7,993 bases of DNA from Phycisphaerae bacterium (GTDB lineage Bacteria > Planctomycetota > Phycisphaerae > Sedimentisphaerales > Anaerobacaceae). The stretch spans positions 1 to 7,993 of the forward strand of contig JAUWBX010000061.1 in the NCBI GenBank assembly GCA_030609625.1. Reading direction: 5' to 3'. Each line of letters begins with the position of its first letter. Position 1 is the stretch's first letter. A model generated the notes under the pieces. It had not been told where the DNA came from and did no database searches. It saw nothing but the letters and a program-made list of their open reading frames with translations. The position numbers and the translations under genes were made by a program. This document shows positions 1-7,100 of this stretch, piece by piece.

Positions 1-19
1 AGCGTGCTTGTTGCACGTT
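1..19. repeat. Small inverted repeat upstream of flagellin
   Basis: CGTGC (3-7) and GCACG (13-17) form a perfect 5-bp stem with a 5-nt loop, extendable by A-T and G-U pairs to position 1. No T-tract follows. It could be the end of an upstream terminator or a leader element of the flagellin gene. The stretch from 20 to 80 shows no convincing sigma28, sigma54 or sigma70 promoter. Confidence 0.3.
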
Positions 20-94
20 CAAATTAGTATTTGGAGGCTTTTGATAGGGCCAAGAGAAATTTGTCCGGTACTTTATTATTAAGGAGTCAAAAAT

Positions 95-925
95 ATGTTA
101 GCAATTAAGAACAACCTTATGGCAGTAAACGCTGCGCGGCACCTGGGAAACAGCTATAACGCCCTGGCCACATCGGTCGAAAGGCTGTCGTCAGGCTTGC
201 GCATCAATAGTGCAAAAGATGACGCAGCCGGCCTGGCCGTTCGCGAACTGATGCGAGCCGACATCGCTGTTATCCAGCAGGGTGCTCGTAATGCTCAGGA
301 CGGCATCAGTATGCTGCAGACAATGGAAGGGGCTATGGCAATAATCGACGATGGCCTGGTGCGTATGCAGCAGCTAGCCGAGCAGGCGGCCACGGGCTCG
401 TACTCTACTGCACAGAGAAGTATTATGGAGAGCGAGTTCAAAGAAATGCGTGAAGAAATCGACCGTATCGCCGGAGCAACCACGTTCAACGGCATGACTT
501 TGCTAAACAGCGCTGCCGTTTCCGAAACCGTGTCAATCCAGTTCGGTAAACTCTCAACCGACAATCTTGACATTACCTCCAGCAATATGACCAGTGCTGC
601 GGCGACTGGTCTTGCTACCACGGGCCTGAGCATTGAAGCCACAGGCTGCGCCATGACGGCATTGACAGCACTGGACAACGCAATCAGCCTCAAAGATACG
701 GCTCGTGCCAAGTTCGGTTACAAGATGAACCGTCTGGAAGGTACCATATCGGTGCTTAACATTCAGTCTGAGAACCTGCAGGCAGCCGAATCGCGTGTTT
801 CAGACGTCGATGTGGCGACCGAAATGGCAAATATGACAAGGAACCAGGTGCTCGCACAGGCCGGTATCTCAATGCTGGCACAGGCCAACGCAATGCCTCA
901 GATGGCACTGCAACTGCTCAGATAA
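95..925 (+). CDS. fliC: Flagellin (short form)
   Basis: Structural subunit of the flagellar filament, exported through the flagellar type III system and polymerised outside the cell. The 276 residues are almost entirely the conserved D0/D1 core. The N-terminal half (about 1-140) carries LSSGLRINSAKDDAAGLAVRE at 31-51 (a flagellin hallmark) and TTFNGMTLLNS at 129-139. The C-terminal half (about 186-276) carries ALDNAI, the SRVSDVDVATEMANMTRNQVL stretch at 233-253, and a terminal ALQLLR. Only about 45 residues (141-185) link the two, so surface domains D2/D3 are missing or minimal, giving a length near the short Bacillus-type flagellins. The ATG has AAGGAG at 81-86, 8 nt upstream. The protein has one cysteine (Cys185), which is unusual because many flagellins have none. 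FliS, its usual chaperone, is the next gene. The family call is very secure; the genome may have further flagellin copies. Confidence 0.97.
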   Translation: MLAIKNNLMAVNAARHLGNSYNALATSVERLSSGLRINSAKDDAAGLAVRELMRADIAVIQQGARNAQDGISMLQTMEGAMAIIDDGLVRMQQLAEQAATGSYSTAQRSIMESEFKEMREEIDRIAGATTFNGMTLLNSAAVSETVSIQFGKLSTDNLDITSSNMTSAAATGLATTGLSIEATGCAMTALTALDNAISLKDTARAKFGYKMNRLEGTISVLNIQSENLQAAESRVSDVDVATEMANMTRNQVLAQAGISMLAQANAMPQMALQLLR

Positions 926-960
926 AAAGCAGCAGCATTCGAGCGTTGAATGACACAATA

Positions 961-997
961 GGGAGATGACTGGGACGCAAACCCTCAGTCATCTCCC
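961..997 (+). terminator. Perfect 12-bp hairpin after flagellin
   Basis: GGGAGATGACTG (961-972) pairs perfectly with CAGTCATCTCCC (986-997) across a 13-nt loop; a G-U and a G-C pair can extend it. It starts 36 bases after the flagellin stop. The following bases (ataagttaag) are not a T-tract, so it is not a textbook intrinsic terminator. It may be a terminator, a 3'-end stabiliser of an abundant flagellin mRNA, or a processing site that separates fliC from fliS. Confidence 0.6.
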
Positions 998-1024
998 ATA
1001 AGTTAAGATACCAGCTAACAAACA

Positions 1025-1092
1025 TCGTAGTGCATCGTGCGTATTGAGTATTTACCTGATAAAGCTAACGCAATACGCATCGCGCAGTACGA
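1025..1092 (+). promoter_or_regulatory. Long imperfect stem-loop in the fliS leader
   Basis: Arms 1025-1046 and 1071-1092 pair at 17 of 22 positions plus two G-U wobbles by hand count. The loop side holds an unbroken 9-bp stem (TGCGTATTG with CAATACGCA, 1038-1046 and 1071-1079). The loop is 24 nt (1047-1070). The structure ends 12 nt before the Shine-Dalgarno bases CGGAG (1105-1109), so it sits in the 5' leader of fliS and could affect its translation or act as an attenuator. No known riboswitch consensus was recognised. Confidence 0.45.
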
Positions 1093-1116
1093 GATGCAAT
1101 ATAACGGAGTGACACT

Positions 1117-1476
1117 ATGAATGGAATCGCAGCATACCAGGACAATACAATTACAACACAAAGCAAAGGCCGTCTCATTGTTATGCTATACGACGGTGCA
1201 ATCAAGTTTATGAAATTGGCAATCATGGAACTGGAGACGAACAACTACGAGGAAAAGGGACGCTATATAAACAAAGCTCAGGACATCATCAATGAGCTCA
1301 ATGCGGTTCTGGATACGGACGCCGGCGGCGAAATAGCTGCCAACCTTCGCAATCTCTATTGTTTTATGAATAATCGCCTGTCACAGGCTAATGTAAAACG
1401 TGACCCTCAAATGATTCGTGACGTAATCAAACTAATGGAAGAATTAAACCAGGGTTGGAAGGCCATCACCGGATAA
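1117..1476 (+). CDS. fliS: Flagellar export chaperone FliS
   Basis: Small helical cytoplasmic chaperone that binds the C-terminal D0 helix of newly made flagellin, prevents premature polymerisation and hands it to the export gate. The 119-residue length matches the family (about 120-135). Visible FliS signatures are an early YQDNTITT (7-14), LIVMLYDGAIKFM (20-32, the YDGAI core), LNAVLD...GGEIAANLRNLY (61-81), and a terminal helix EELNQGWKAI (108-117). ATG at 1117 is preceded by CGGAG at 1105-1109. It follows the flagellin gene by 191 bases that contain two hairpins, so it may be co-transcribed through attenuation or have its own promoter. FliD is not between the two. The call is secure. Confidence 0.95.
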   Translation: MNGIAAYQDNTITTQSKGRLIVMLYDGAIKFMKLAIMELETNNYEEKGRYINKAQDIINELNAVLDTDAGGEIAANLRNLYCFMNNRLSQANVKRDPQMIRDVIKLMEELNQGWKAITG

Positions 1477-1535
1477 TCAATTATGAATATTGTAGTTAAA
1501 ATATTACCCAGTAGAAGAATTCCTTTAAAATGCTT

Positions 1536-1549
1536 TTGTATTAATACAA
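1536..1549. promoter_or_regulatory. 14-bp perfect palindrome upstream of the CBS gene
   Basis: TTGTATTAATACAA is a perfect 14-bp palindrome, 26 bases before the start codon at 1576. Its position between fliS and the CBS gene suits an operator for a dimeric regulator, but its AT-richness also allows chance. No regulator can be named. Confidence 0.35.
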
Positions 1550-1575
1550 TAAATTGGTGAAAAGAGGGCTGTGCA

Positions 1576-2007
1576 ATGTTTGAAGCAAAAGATATTATGA
1601 CCAAGAACGTAGTTTGCATAAAAAAGGACATCCCTGTAGTTGATGCCATAAGACTTATGGCGGGAAACAACATTACCGGCATCCCTGTGGTCGAAGATGA
1701 TATGACTCTGGTAGGGATTCTTTCAGAACAAGATGTGCTAAGATTATTCCACACTTATGAAGATGAAAAAGACCGGACAGTAAACGATTTTATGACACAA
1801 CCTGCTGTTCACTTCGAAGAGAATGAACTTTTGCTGGATGTTTGCTACTGTTTGAGGGACAACAATATCAGAAGAGTCCCTGTTACGTCAAATGGCAAAG
1901 TAGTAGGCGTTATCAGCAGGTCAGATATCCTTAAATGCATTCTTCAACTATTAGAGGAAGATGCCGTACCAGCCGCCGATGCCCCAATAATACATGGCGA
2001 CAAATAA
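1576..2007 (+). CDS. Tandem CBS-domain protein
   Basis: A stand-alone cytoplasmic protein of two CBS domains (Bateman module), which typically bind adenine nucleotides such as AMP, ATP or SAM and act as energy or redox sensors for a partner protein. CBS1 covers about residues 5-58 (DIMTKNVVCI; GIPVVEDD; LVGILSEQDVLR) and CBS2 about 70-124 (DFMTQPAVHF; RRVPVTSNGKVVGVISRSDILK). Both carry the SxxD motif (Ser50/Asp53 and Ser114/Asp117) that usually contacts the nucleotide ribose. No transmembrane, kinase or effector domain is present, and the acidic tail 127-143 is uncharacterised. AGAGGG at 1563-1568 is a good ribosome site. It follows fliS by 99 bases with a palindrome between. A link to motility is possible from position only; the partner is unknown. 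Confidence 0.88.
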   Translation: MFEAKDIMTKNVVCIKKDIPVVDAIRLMAGNNITGIPVVEDDMTLVGILSEQDVLRLFHTYEDEKDRTVNDFMTQPAVHFEENELLLDVCYCLRDNNIRRVPVTSNGKVVGVISRSDILKCILQLLEEDAVPAADAPIIHGDK

Positions 2008-2034
2008 CCCCCAAATAAATTCGGTTTACATTTC

Positions 2035-2058
2035 GCCTAAAAAACCGACGTTTTAGGC
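2035..2058 (+). terminator. Hairpin after the CBS gene, likely terminator
   Basis: GCCTAAAA (2035-2042) and TTTTAGGC (2051-2058) form a perfect 8-bp stem with an 8-nt loop, 27 bases after the CBS stop. Flanking TCGGT (2021-2025) and ACCGA (2063-2067) can add an outer stem. The T-tract is poor (ATTTACC), so termination efficiency is uncertain. The bases from here to 2136 show no gene. Confidence 0.5.
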
Positions 2059-2150
2059 ATTTACCGAGGTTGTTAATCCTCCGAACAGCTATAAAAATCT
2101 CTCATTGAAGCGAGGAAGTATCTATACCTGTTATTTGGGCTTCTTTATCC

Positions 2151-2178
2151 TTGATAAGCCCGAAATCTTGTCTATAAT
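2151..2178 (+). promoter_or_regulatory. Sigma70-type promoter for tRNA-Arg
   Basis: TTGATA (2151-2156), a 16-bp spacer and a perfect TATAAT (2173-2178) match the housekeeping consensus. It lies about 77 bases before the mature tRNA start, leaving a 5' leader for RNase P removal. A stem GGGCTT/AAGCCC (2137-2142 with 2156-2161) overlaps the -35 box. The same transcript could continue into the ABM/dehydrogenase pair because no strong terminator follows the tRNA. Confidence 0.6.
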
Positions 2179-2254
2179 TCAAGAACAGTCAAAGTAGTAA
2201 GTTAAAAAGCTGTGTGTTACGTACTTAGTATCGGTAGTGGCCATAACGAGTCTT

Positions 2255-2328
<74 letters not shown>

Positions 2329-2409
2329 TTACTTTTGTCATCGGTGTCACCAATCATTTGTTTATAGGAAGCTTTTTTGGTAAACTTCACCTTGAAGGAT
2401 GAAACCTGT

Positions 2410-2415
2410 AAGGAG
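2410..2415 (+). promoter_or_regulatory. Ribosome site fixing the ABM start
   Basis: AAGGAG lies 6 nt before ATG 2422. The same frame is open back to a TTG at 2377, but that has no purine-rich site at the right distance and would add 15 residues absent from the family. ATG 2422 is therefore preferred. Confidence 0.8.
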
Positions 2416-2421
2416 AATGTT

Positions 2422-2730
2422 ATGTTTATAGTCCACATTTTTGTCCATGTTAAACCTGAACAAGTCGAAGGGTTCCGGAACGCCACCCTTGAAAACGCTC
2501 GTAACAGCATCCAGGAACCGGGTATTGCGCGATTCGACGTCATCCAGCAACAAGATGACCCTACGCGCTTTGTTTTGGTCGAGGTCTATCGGACCCCGGA
2601 CGGTTCCGCCAGGCACAAGGAAACAACACATTACCAAAAATGGCGTGATGCTGTGGCAGATATGATGGCTGAACCACGAACCAGTGTTAAATACACAAAT
2701 GTATTCCCCGATGAGCAGGGCTGGGATTAG
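2422..2730 (+). CDS. ABM-domain (LsrG/YgiN-like) monooxygenase-family protein
   Basis: A 102-residue single-domain protein of the dimeric alpha-beta barrel (ABM) superfamily. Members include quinol monooxygenases such as YgiN, which act without cofactor, and the AI-2 degrading isomerase LsrG. Matching features are an N-terminal beta strand FIVHIFVHVKPEQVEGF (2-18), NSIQEPGIARFDVIQ (28-42), the strand RFVLVEVYRT (49-58), and H65-K-E-T-T-H70-Y71, equivalent to the conserved HxxTxHY region. The ending PRTSVKYTNVFP resembles LsrG. The protein is cytoplasmic with no signal peptide. It is followed by an iron-type alcohol dehydrogenase after only 31 bases, so the two are very likely one operon acting on the same small metabolite. 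The fold is secure; whether it is an oxygenase, an isomerase or a carbonyl-binding protein cannot be told from sequence. Confidence 0.88.
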   Translation: MFIVHIFVHVKPEQVEGFRNATLENARNSIQEPGIARFDVIQQQDDPTRFVLVEVYRTPDGSARHKETTHYQKWRDAVADMMAEPRTSVKYTNVFPDEQGWD

Positions 2731-2761
2731 TTGCCGTATTCAACATTGAGCAAGAGAGATT

Positions 2762-3955
2762 ATGAGATTTGAATTTGCGACCACCACTCACATCATCTTT
2801 GGGCCTGGGACAATCCAGGATGTTGCACCCTTAGCGACCGAGATGGGAAAACGTGCTTTTGTTGTCACAGGGCGCAGCCTTGAACGAGCCAAGCCGCTCC
2901 TTAAAGAGCTAAACGAACAGGGAATTGAATATGTCACATTCAGCGTAGCTGCTGAGCCGACTACGACTATAGCAAAAACAGGTATTGAACAGGCCCACAA
3001 GGCCAAAAGCGATTTAGTTATCAGCATTGGAGGCGGCAGCGCCTTAGATACCGGTAAAGTCATTGCAGCGATGCTGACCAACATTGGGGAGCTGGAGGAT
3101 TACCTGGAGGTTGTCGGTCATGGTAAGCCACTAACCCAGAGCCCGGTACCTTACATTGCGATTCCAACCACGGCAGGAACAGGTGCCGAGGTCACTCGAA
3201 ATGCCGTGCTGGGCGTACCTGAACGTCAGGTCAAGGTAAGCATGCGCAGTCCATTGATGCCTCCCCGTTTGGCTGTGGTTGACCCTGTGCTAACCCATTC
3301 GATGCCACTATCTATTACCGCCGGCACCGGTTTGGACGCGCTCACTCAACTCATGGAAGTCTATGTTTCCAATAAGGCAAACCCACTGACAGATAGTATA
3401 TGTCGAGAGGGTCTAAAACGAGCGGGTCGTTCTTTACGACAAGCTTATGAAGATGGCAGCAACTCTACCGCCCGTGAAGACATGGCCATAGCAAGTCTCT
3501 TTAGTGGATTAGCTCTCGCTAACGCCAAATTAGGAGCTGTGCATGGTTTGGCCGGCCCGTTAGGTGGTATGATTTCCGTTCCTCATGGAACGATATGCGC
3601 CCGGCTTTTGCCGTACGTTATGGAAGCCAACATGCAAGCATTGCAGGACCGTGCACCCAGCTCACCGGCATTAGCTCGTTATGGCGAGATAGCCCAACTG
3701 CTGACCGGGGTTACGGCAAAAGCGGTTGATGGAGTAGAGTGGCTGCGAAATGTTTGCCTGGAATTTAAAGTGCCACCCCTATCGGAGTTTGGATTGAAAG
3801 AACAGGATTTCCCCACAGTAATAGCGAAGTCCCAAAAGTCAAGTAGTATGAAAGGAAACCCTATTACATTGGCAGATGACGAATTGATGGCAATCTTGAA
3901 GAGAAGCCAATCCAGCCGCCGAAAAAAGGAAAATCGCGCGTCAATTATCAATTAA
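2762..3955 (+). CDS. Iron-type alcohol dehydrogenase / maleylacetate reductase-like enzyme
   Basis: NAD(P)-dependent oxidoreductase of the group III ('iron-containing') alcohol dehydrogenase family, 397 residues against a usual 380-400. The N-terminal Rossmann-like half (about 1-186) has the entry strand IIFGPGTI (11-18), the nucleotide loop GGGSALDTGK (90-99) and PTTAGTGAEVTRNAVL (135-150). The helical metal-binding half has Asp192, His261 (VHGLAGPLGG) and His275 (PHG), aligned with FucO Asp196, His263 and His277. The fourth ligand, His200 in FucO, is Gln196 here (DALTQ), and the next conserved His (FucO 267) is Gly265. I recall the DALTQ form in a recognised sub-clade, so it is not simple decay, but metal dependence is uncertain. 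A GA-rich site (AGAGAG) precedes the ATG. It is in operon with the ABM gene. The basic, serine-rich tail (381-397) looks dispensable. Substrate unknown; maleylacetate-type reduction is one option. Confidence 0.88.
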   Translation: MRFEFATTTHIIFGPGTIQDVAPLATEMGKRAFVVTGRSLERAKPLLKELNEQGIEYVTFSVAAEPTTTIAKTGIEQAHKAKSDLVISIGGGSALDTGKVIAAMLTNIGELEDYLEVVGHGKPLTQSPVPYIAIPTTAGTGAEVTRNAVLGVPERQVKVSMRSPLMPPRLAVVDPVLTHSMPLSITAGTGLDALTQLMEVYVSNKANPLTDSICREGLKRAGRSLRQAYEDGSNSTAREDMAIASLFSGLALANAKLGAVHGLAGPLGGMISVPHGTICARLLPYVMEANMQALQDRAPSSPALARYGEIAQLLTGVTAKAVDGVEWLRNVCLEFKVPPLSEFGLKEQDFPTVIAKSQKSSSMKGNPITLADDELMAILKRSQSSRRKKENRASIIN

Positions 3956-3959
3956 AAAA

Positions 3960-3992
3960 GGGGCCTATACCGAAGTAATCAGTATAGGCCCC
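3960..3992 (-). terminator. Intrinsic terminator of the minus-strand gene, shared by convergent genes
   Basis: GGGGCCTATAC (3960-3970) and GTATAGGCCCC (3982-3992) form a perfect 11-bp stem with an 11-nt loop. On the minus strand it is followed at once by TTTTTT (3959-3954), a canonical intrinsic terminator for the large gene ending at 4138. On the plus strand the hairpin starts 4 bases after the dehydrogenase stop but no T-tract follows, so it would at best partly terminate that operon. Confidence 0.85.
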
Positions 3993-4047
3993 GAACTGAT
4001 GCAAAATCATCGGCTAACGACTTGGCCTCGAATATGCCGATTACGGC

Positions 4048-4137
4048 CTACTCCAGCCACAGTCGCTTCTCAAGCCACACATCCATCAGGACAATAGTCC
4101 TGAAGTCAACTTTCCCATCCTCGGAAAAGACGATAAC
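4048..4137 (-). pseudogene. In-frame dockerin/EF-hand-like tail after the stop codon
   Basis: Reading on past the TAA of the large gene in the same frame gives 29 codons, VIVFSEDGKVDFRT then IVLMDVWLEKRLWLE, ending in TAG (4050-4048). The pattern DGKVDF....VLM..VWLE..LW matches the second half of the dockerin-like EF-hand tails that end many exported Phycisphaerae proteins (D-x-N-x-D-G-x-V-D-F-x-D ... WL). Calcium positions 1, 3 and 12 are degenerate (Val, Ser, Thr instead of Asp/Asn). It is best read as the relic of a C-terminal targeting tail cut off by the stop, or an insertion scar. Read-through cannot be excluded. The rest of 3993-4137 shows nothing else. Confidence 0.5.
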
Positions 4138-7100
4138 TTACTCTCCGCTAACTTCCACGTTGTCAATCGCCCACCAATAGTCGTTTCCATCGCCCTGAAA
4201 ATGGAAAGCGAAGACAACCTGGCTTTGGCCCGCCGCTATATCACTGACGTCGAAGATCCGCTCGGCATAGAAAGGTTCTTCGCCACTGTCCCACAAACCG
4301 CCACCATTATAGTCGAAAATCGGGGTAACCTCAAACGTGTTTCCTCCATCCAGACTAATGAGCACTTCCTGAACCTCAGTGCCGCTGTAAACTACCGTTT
4401 CGGAATTGTAGTGCAGGAAGACTTCGGTCATACCGGACAGGTCGAGCGTCGGAGTCATCAGCCATTCATCCTCAGCCGGATCAGGGTCGGCGTCGGATTC
4501 TATAATCGCGAAATCGGGGGTCGCGCCCGGATGGGGCCCGAGTCGATTTACGCCCCTGCCTTGAATCGTGCCCGGCACGTACCGGCCACCCTTGTCTGTG
4601 GTGTGCCATGTTTCGGTTCCGGTATTGCCCTGACCTGAGAAGACACTCATCTGACCCAATCCGTTGGAAAAGTCTTCCGAGAAGACCGTTACAGGGCCGC
4701 CTTGAGGAGCCGCCACGTCATCGACCAGGACGTTGTCAATGGCAATCCACCAGTCCCAATCGGGTTCGTACTGCCGGAAACGAACCTGCACGGCCGCACT
4801 GTCAGCCGCGACTGCGGAAAGATCCAGGTCCAGGCGGCCGAAGTAGCCGTCGGCGTTGGTATTGTCCGGCAGACGCGTGGTGGCCGGCTCTGATGTACCG
4901 CGACCCGGCGATACACGGCTGAACACGTTGGTCCAAGTCTCGCCGTCAGTGCTGACTTCCACGTCAAAAATGGCCGTTCCATTATCGTTCAGTTGCGCAG
5001 AAACATCAACGTGCAACCAAACCGTGCTCCCGCCGAGCGTGGAGAAACTCGGTGTGTACAAGTCGTGGGAAGCCCCGTTGTCCTGGTCACCCGAAATGCT
5101 TTGGGTATCCGAGTCCGAGATCATAAAGTTGCCGGTCGAAGCTGACCCATCCAGCGTGGGCGGATTAGCTCGACCGCCGGGATTCGTAATCGTCCAGGTC
5201 GCGTCCTCCGTCGCCGTAGGCGTATCGAGGATTGTCCACCCAGCGGCGGTCAAACCGGCGTCGTCGGCGTAGCCCTCGAAATCATCGAACAGGAAGATGA
5301 CGGGCTCGAGACGATATAGCCGAATATCGTCAAAGTACACTTTACCTGAACCGCCGGCCTGCAGATTGTCCATATCGCCGAAACCAATAGCGAACGTATC
5401 TAAATTGGCCAGGTTAACGCCCTGATCGCTGAAGTCCGTCAGGTCGATAGTCCATTCCGTCCAGATATTTATCTGCGCTGCATTGGGATCATCGTGGGAC
5501 ACCACCGCAGGTGTGCCACCAGCATTGGACACAGCTACATACATCCGCTCAGCAGCGTTAGACGCATCACCGCGGAACCACAGCGACAATACTCCAACAC
5601 CTTCTTCGGTCCAGTCACTCTGGGAATTCAACGGTCTGCTTGCCTCAGAGTACTTTAAGTCGTTGTCGTAGGAATACGGCATCGACTGGGCGCCGCCGTG
5701 AACGATGTCAGTCTCAAGAAGAGGAGGCACGAGATAACCTACCTGGGAGCCGTTTACCGGGTTGACGTATCCGTCTGTCCACATACTAAATATCCTGTTG
5801 CTCCCGGGGTCATTGGGGTCAAGGTCATTGTAGGACTCAAAATCGTCCACTACAATGAAATCGCCTGTCGTAAAGCTCCAAAGGGGGCCTTTCCACGGAC
5901 TGTTGGGGTTGACGTCATTGACCTCATCAACACGCCAGTAGTAAGTGGTGAACCAGGCAAGTTTTTGGTCATAGCTCTCAGAGCCAAGGTCCATGGTGCC
6001 TATGTACTCTGGCGAAGCTGTATCAGCGTTGCGCAGGGCATCTTTATCTGTGCCTAAATAGAGCTGGTGCGAAGCGGCACTATCTCCCGGATTCCAGCTA
6101 AGAGTAGCTGTCATATTCACACCCGTGGCGCCATTAGAGGGATTCGGGCTCCCGACTGCGCCCGGAGTCGTAAAGCTCCAGACATCGCCTTCATGCGTAT
6201 TGAAAGCATCAAACTCATCGACTCGCCAGTAATAAACCTTTTCTAATTCAAGTGGGCCGGGGGGACTATAGGTTGCATTTGGCTGTAGGGTTCCATCGGC
6301 GGCACTGCTCACTTCATCAAAATTGTCGCCGAAATATACAGTGTGCAATATAGCACCGAAACCACCCGTCCAGCTAAGCTCCACGCTCGGGTCTATAGAT
6401 TCGGCACCATCAGCCGGGTCGGGGTCGTAGGCAGTCCTGGGCGGAATCGTGAAGCTCCAGACATCGCCTTCGTGTATCGTAGCGACATCTGCCTCAACCA
6501 CATCAATCCGCCAGTAATAAGTGGTGCCCGGAACAAGATCGGTGACAGCAAAAAACGTCTCAACCTGCTGGCCTTGCAACGTGCCGCCGGTGCCGTCTTT
6601 CACATCGTCAAAATTGTCACCGAAGTACACATTGTGCCAGGCCGCAACATCTGGGGACGACCAGTTGAGGTCTGCCGAGGTGCCTGAATAGTAGGAACCA
6701 TCAGCCGGGTCGGGGTCGTAGGCTTTTTTCAGTTCTACGGCTGTCGCCGTGATCTTGCCGGGATTTCTGACGTCAAAGTCCATTTCAAACACGCCGGCAC
6801 CGCCGTAGGCGGTAATCTGGCCAGCAGCCATGAGGTCTTCAATATACTGAATGTATCTGCTCTCTTGGCCTTCCAATATACCCAGTACCAAAGTACCTTC
6901 GCCGATATCTATCAGCCCGCCATCATTCAGTACCAGGCCACCGCCGAAGCGGTCATCCCTATCCCCGCGCTCCGTGCCAACGTTGTAGGTACCACCATGA
7001 AGGTATATTTCCCCGGTATTTCCGGGATCCGTCGAAAGCATTGCGCCTTGGGCGTTGACCGTACCGCCGGTCATAATCCAGGTACCGTTAGCACCGCCCC

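Noticed and set aside
1..94. Sigma28 or sigma54 promoter of the flagellin gene
   Set aside because: No TAAA-N15-GCCGATAA-like or GG-N10-GC pattern in correct spacing was found. The promoter may lie left of the window.
3993..4137. CRISPR or other short repeat array in the convergent gap
   Set aside because: No repeated units are present. The stretch holds the in-frame dockerin-like tail and then unremarkable sequence up to the terminator.
4201..4982. Several open frames on both strands within the C-terminal part of the large gene
   Set aside because: They lie in a GC-rich coding stretch, lack ribosome sites and recognisable domains, and are shadows of the real frame.
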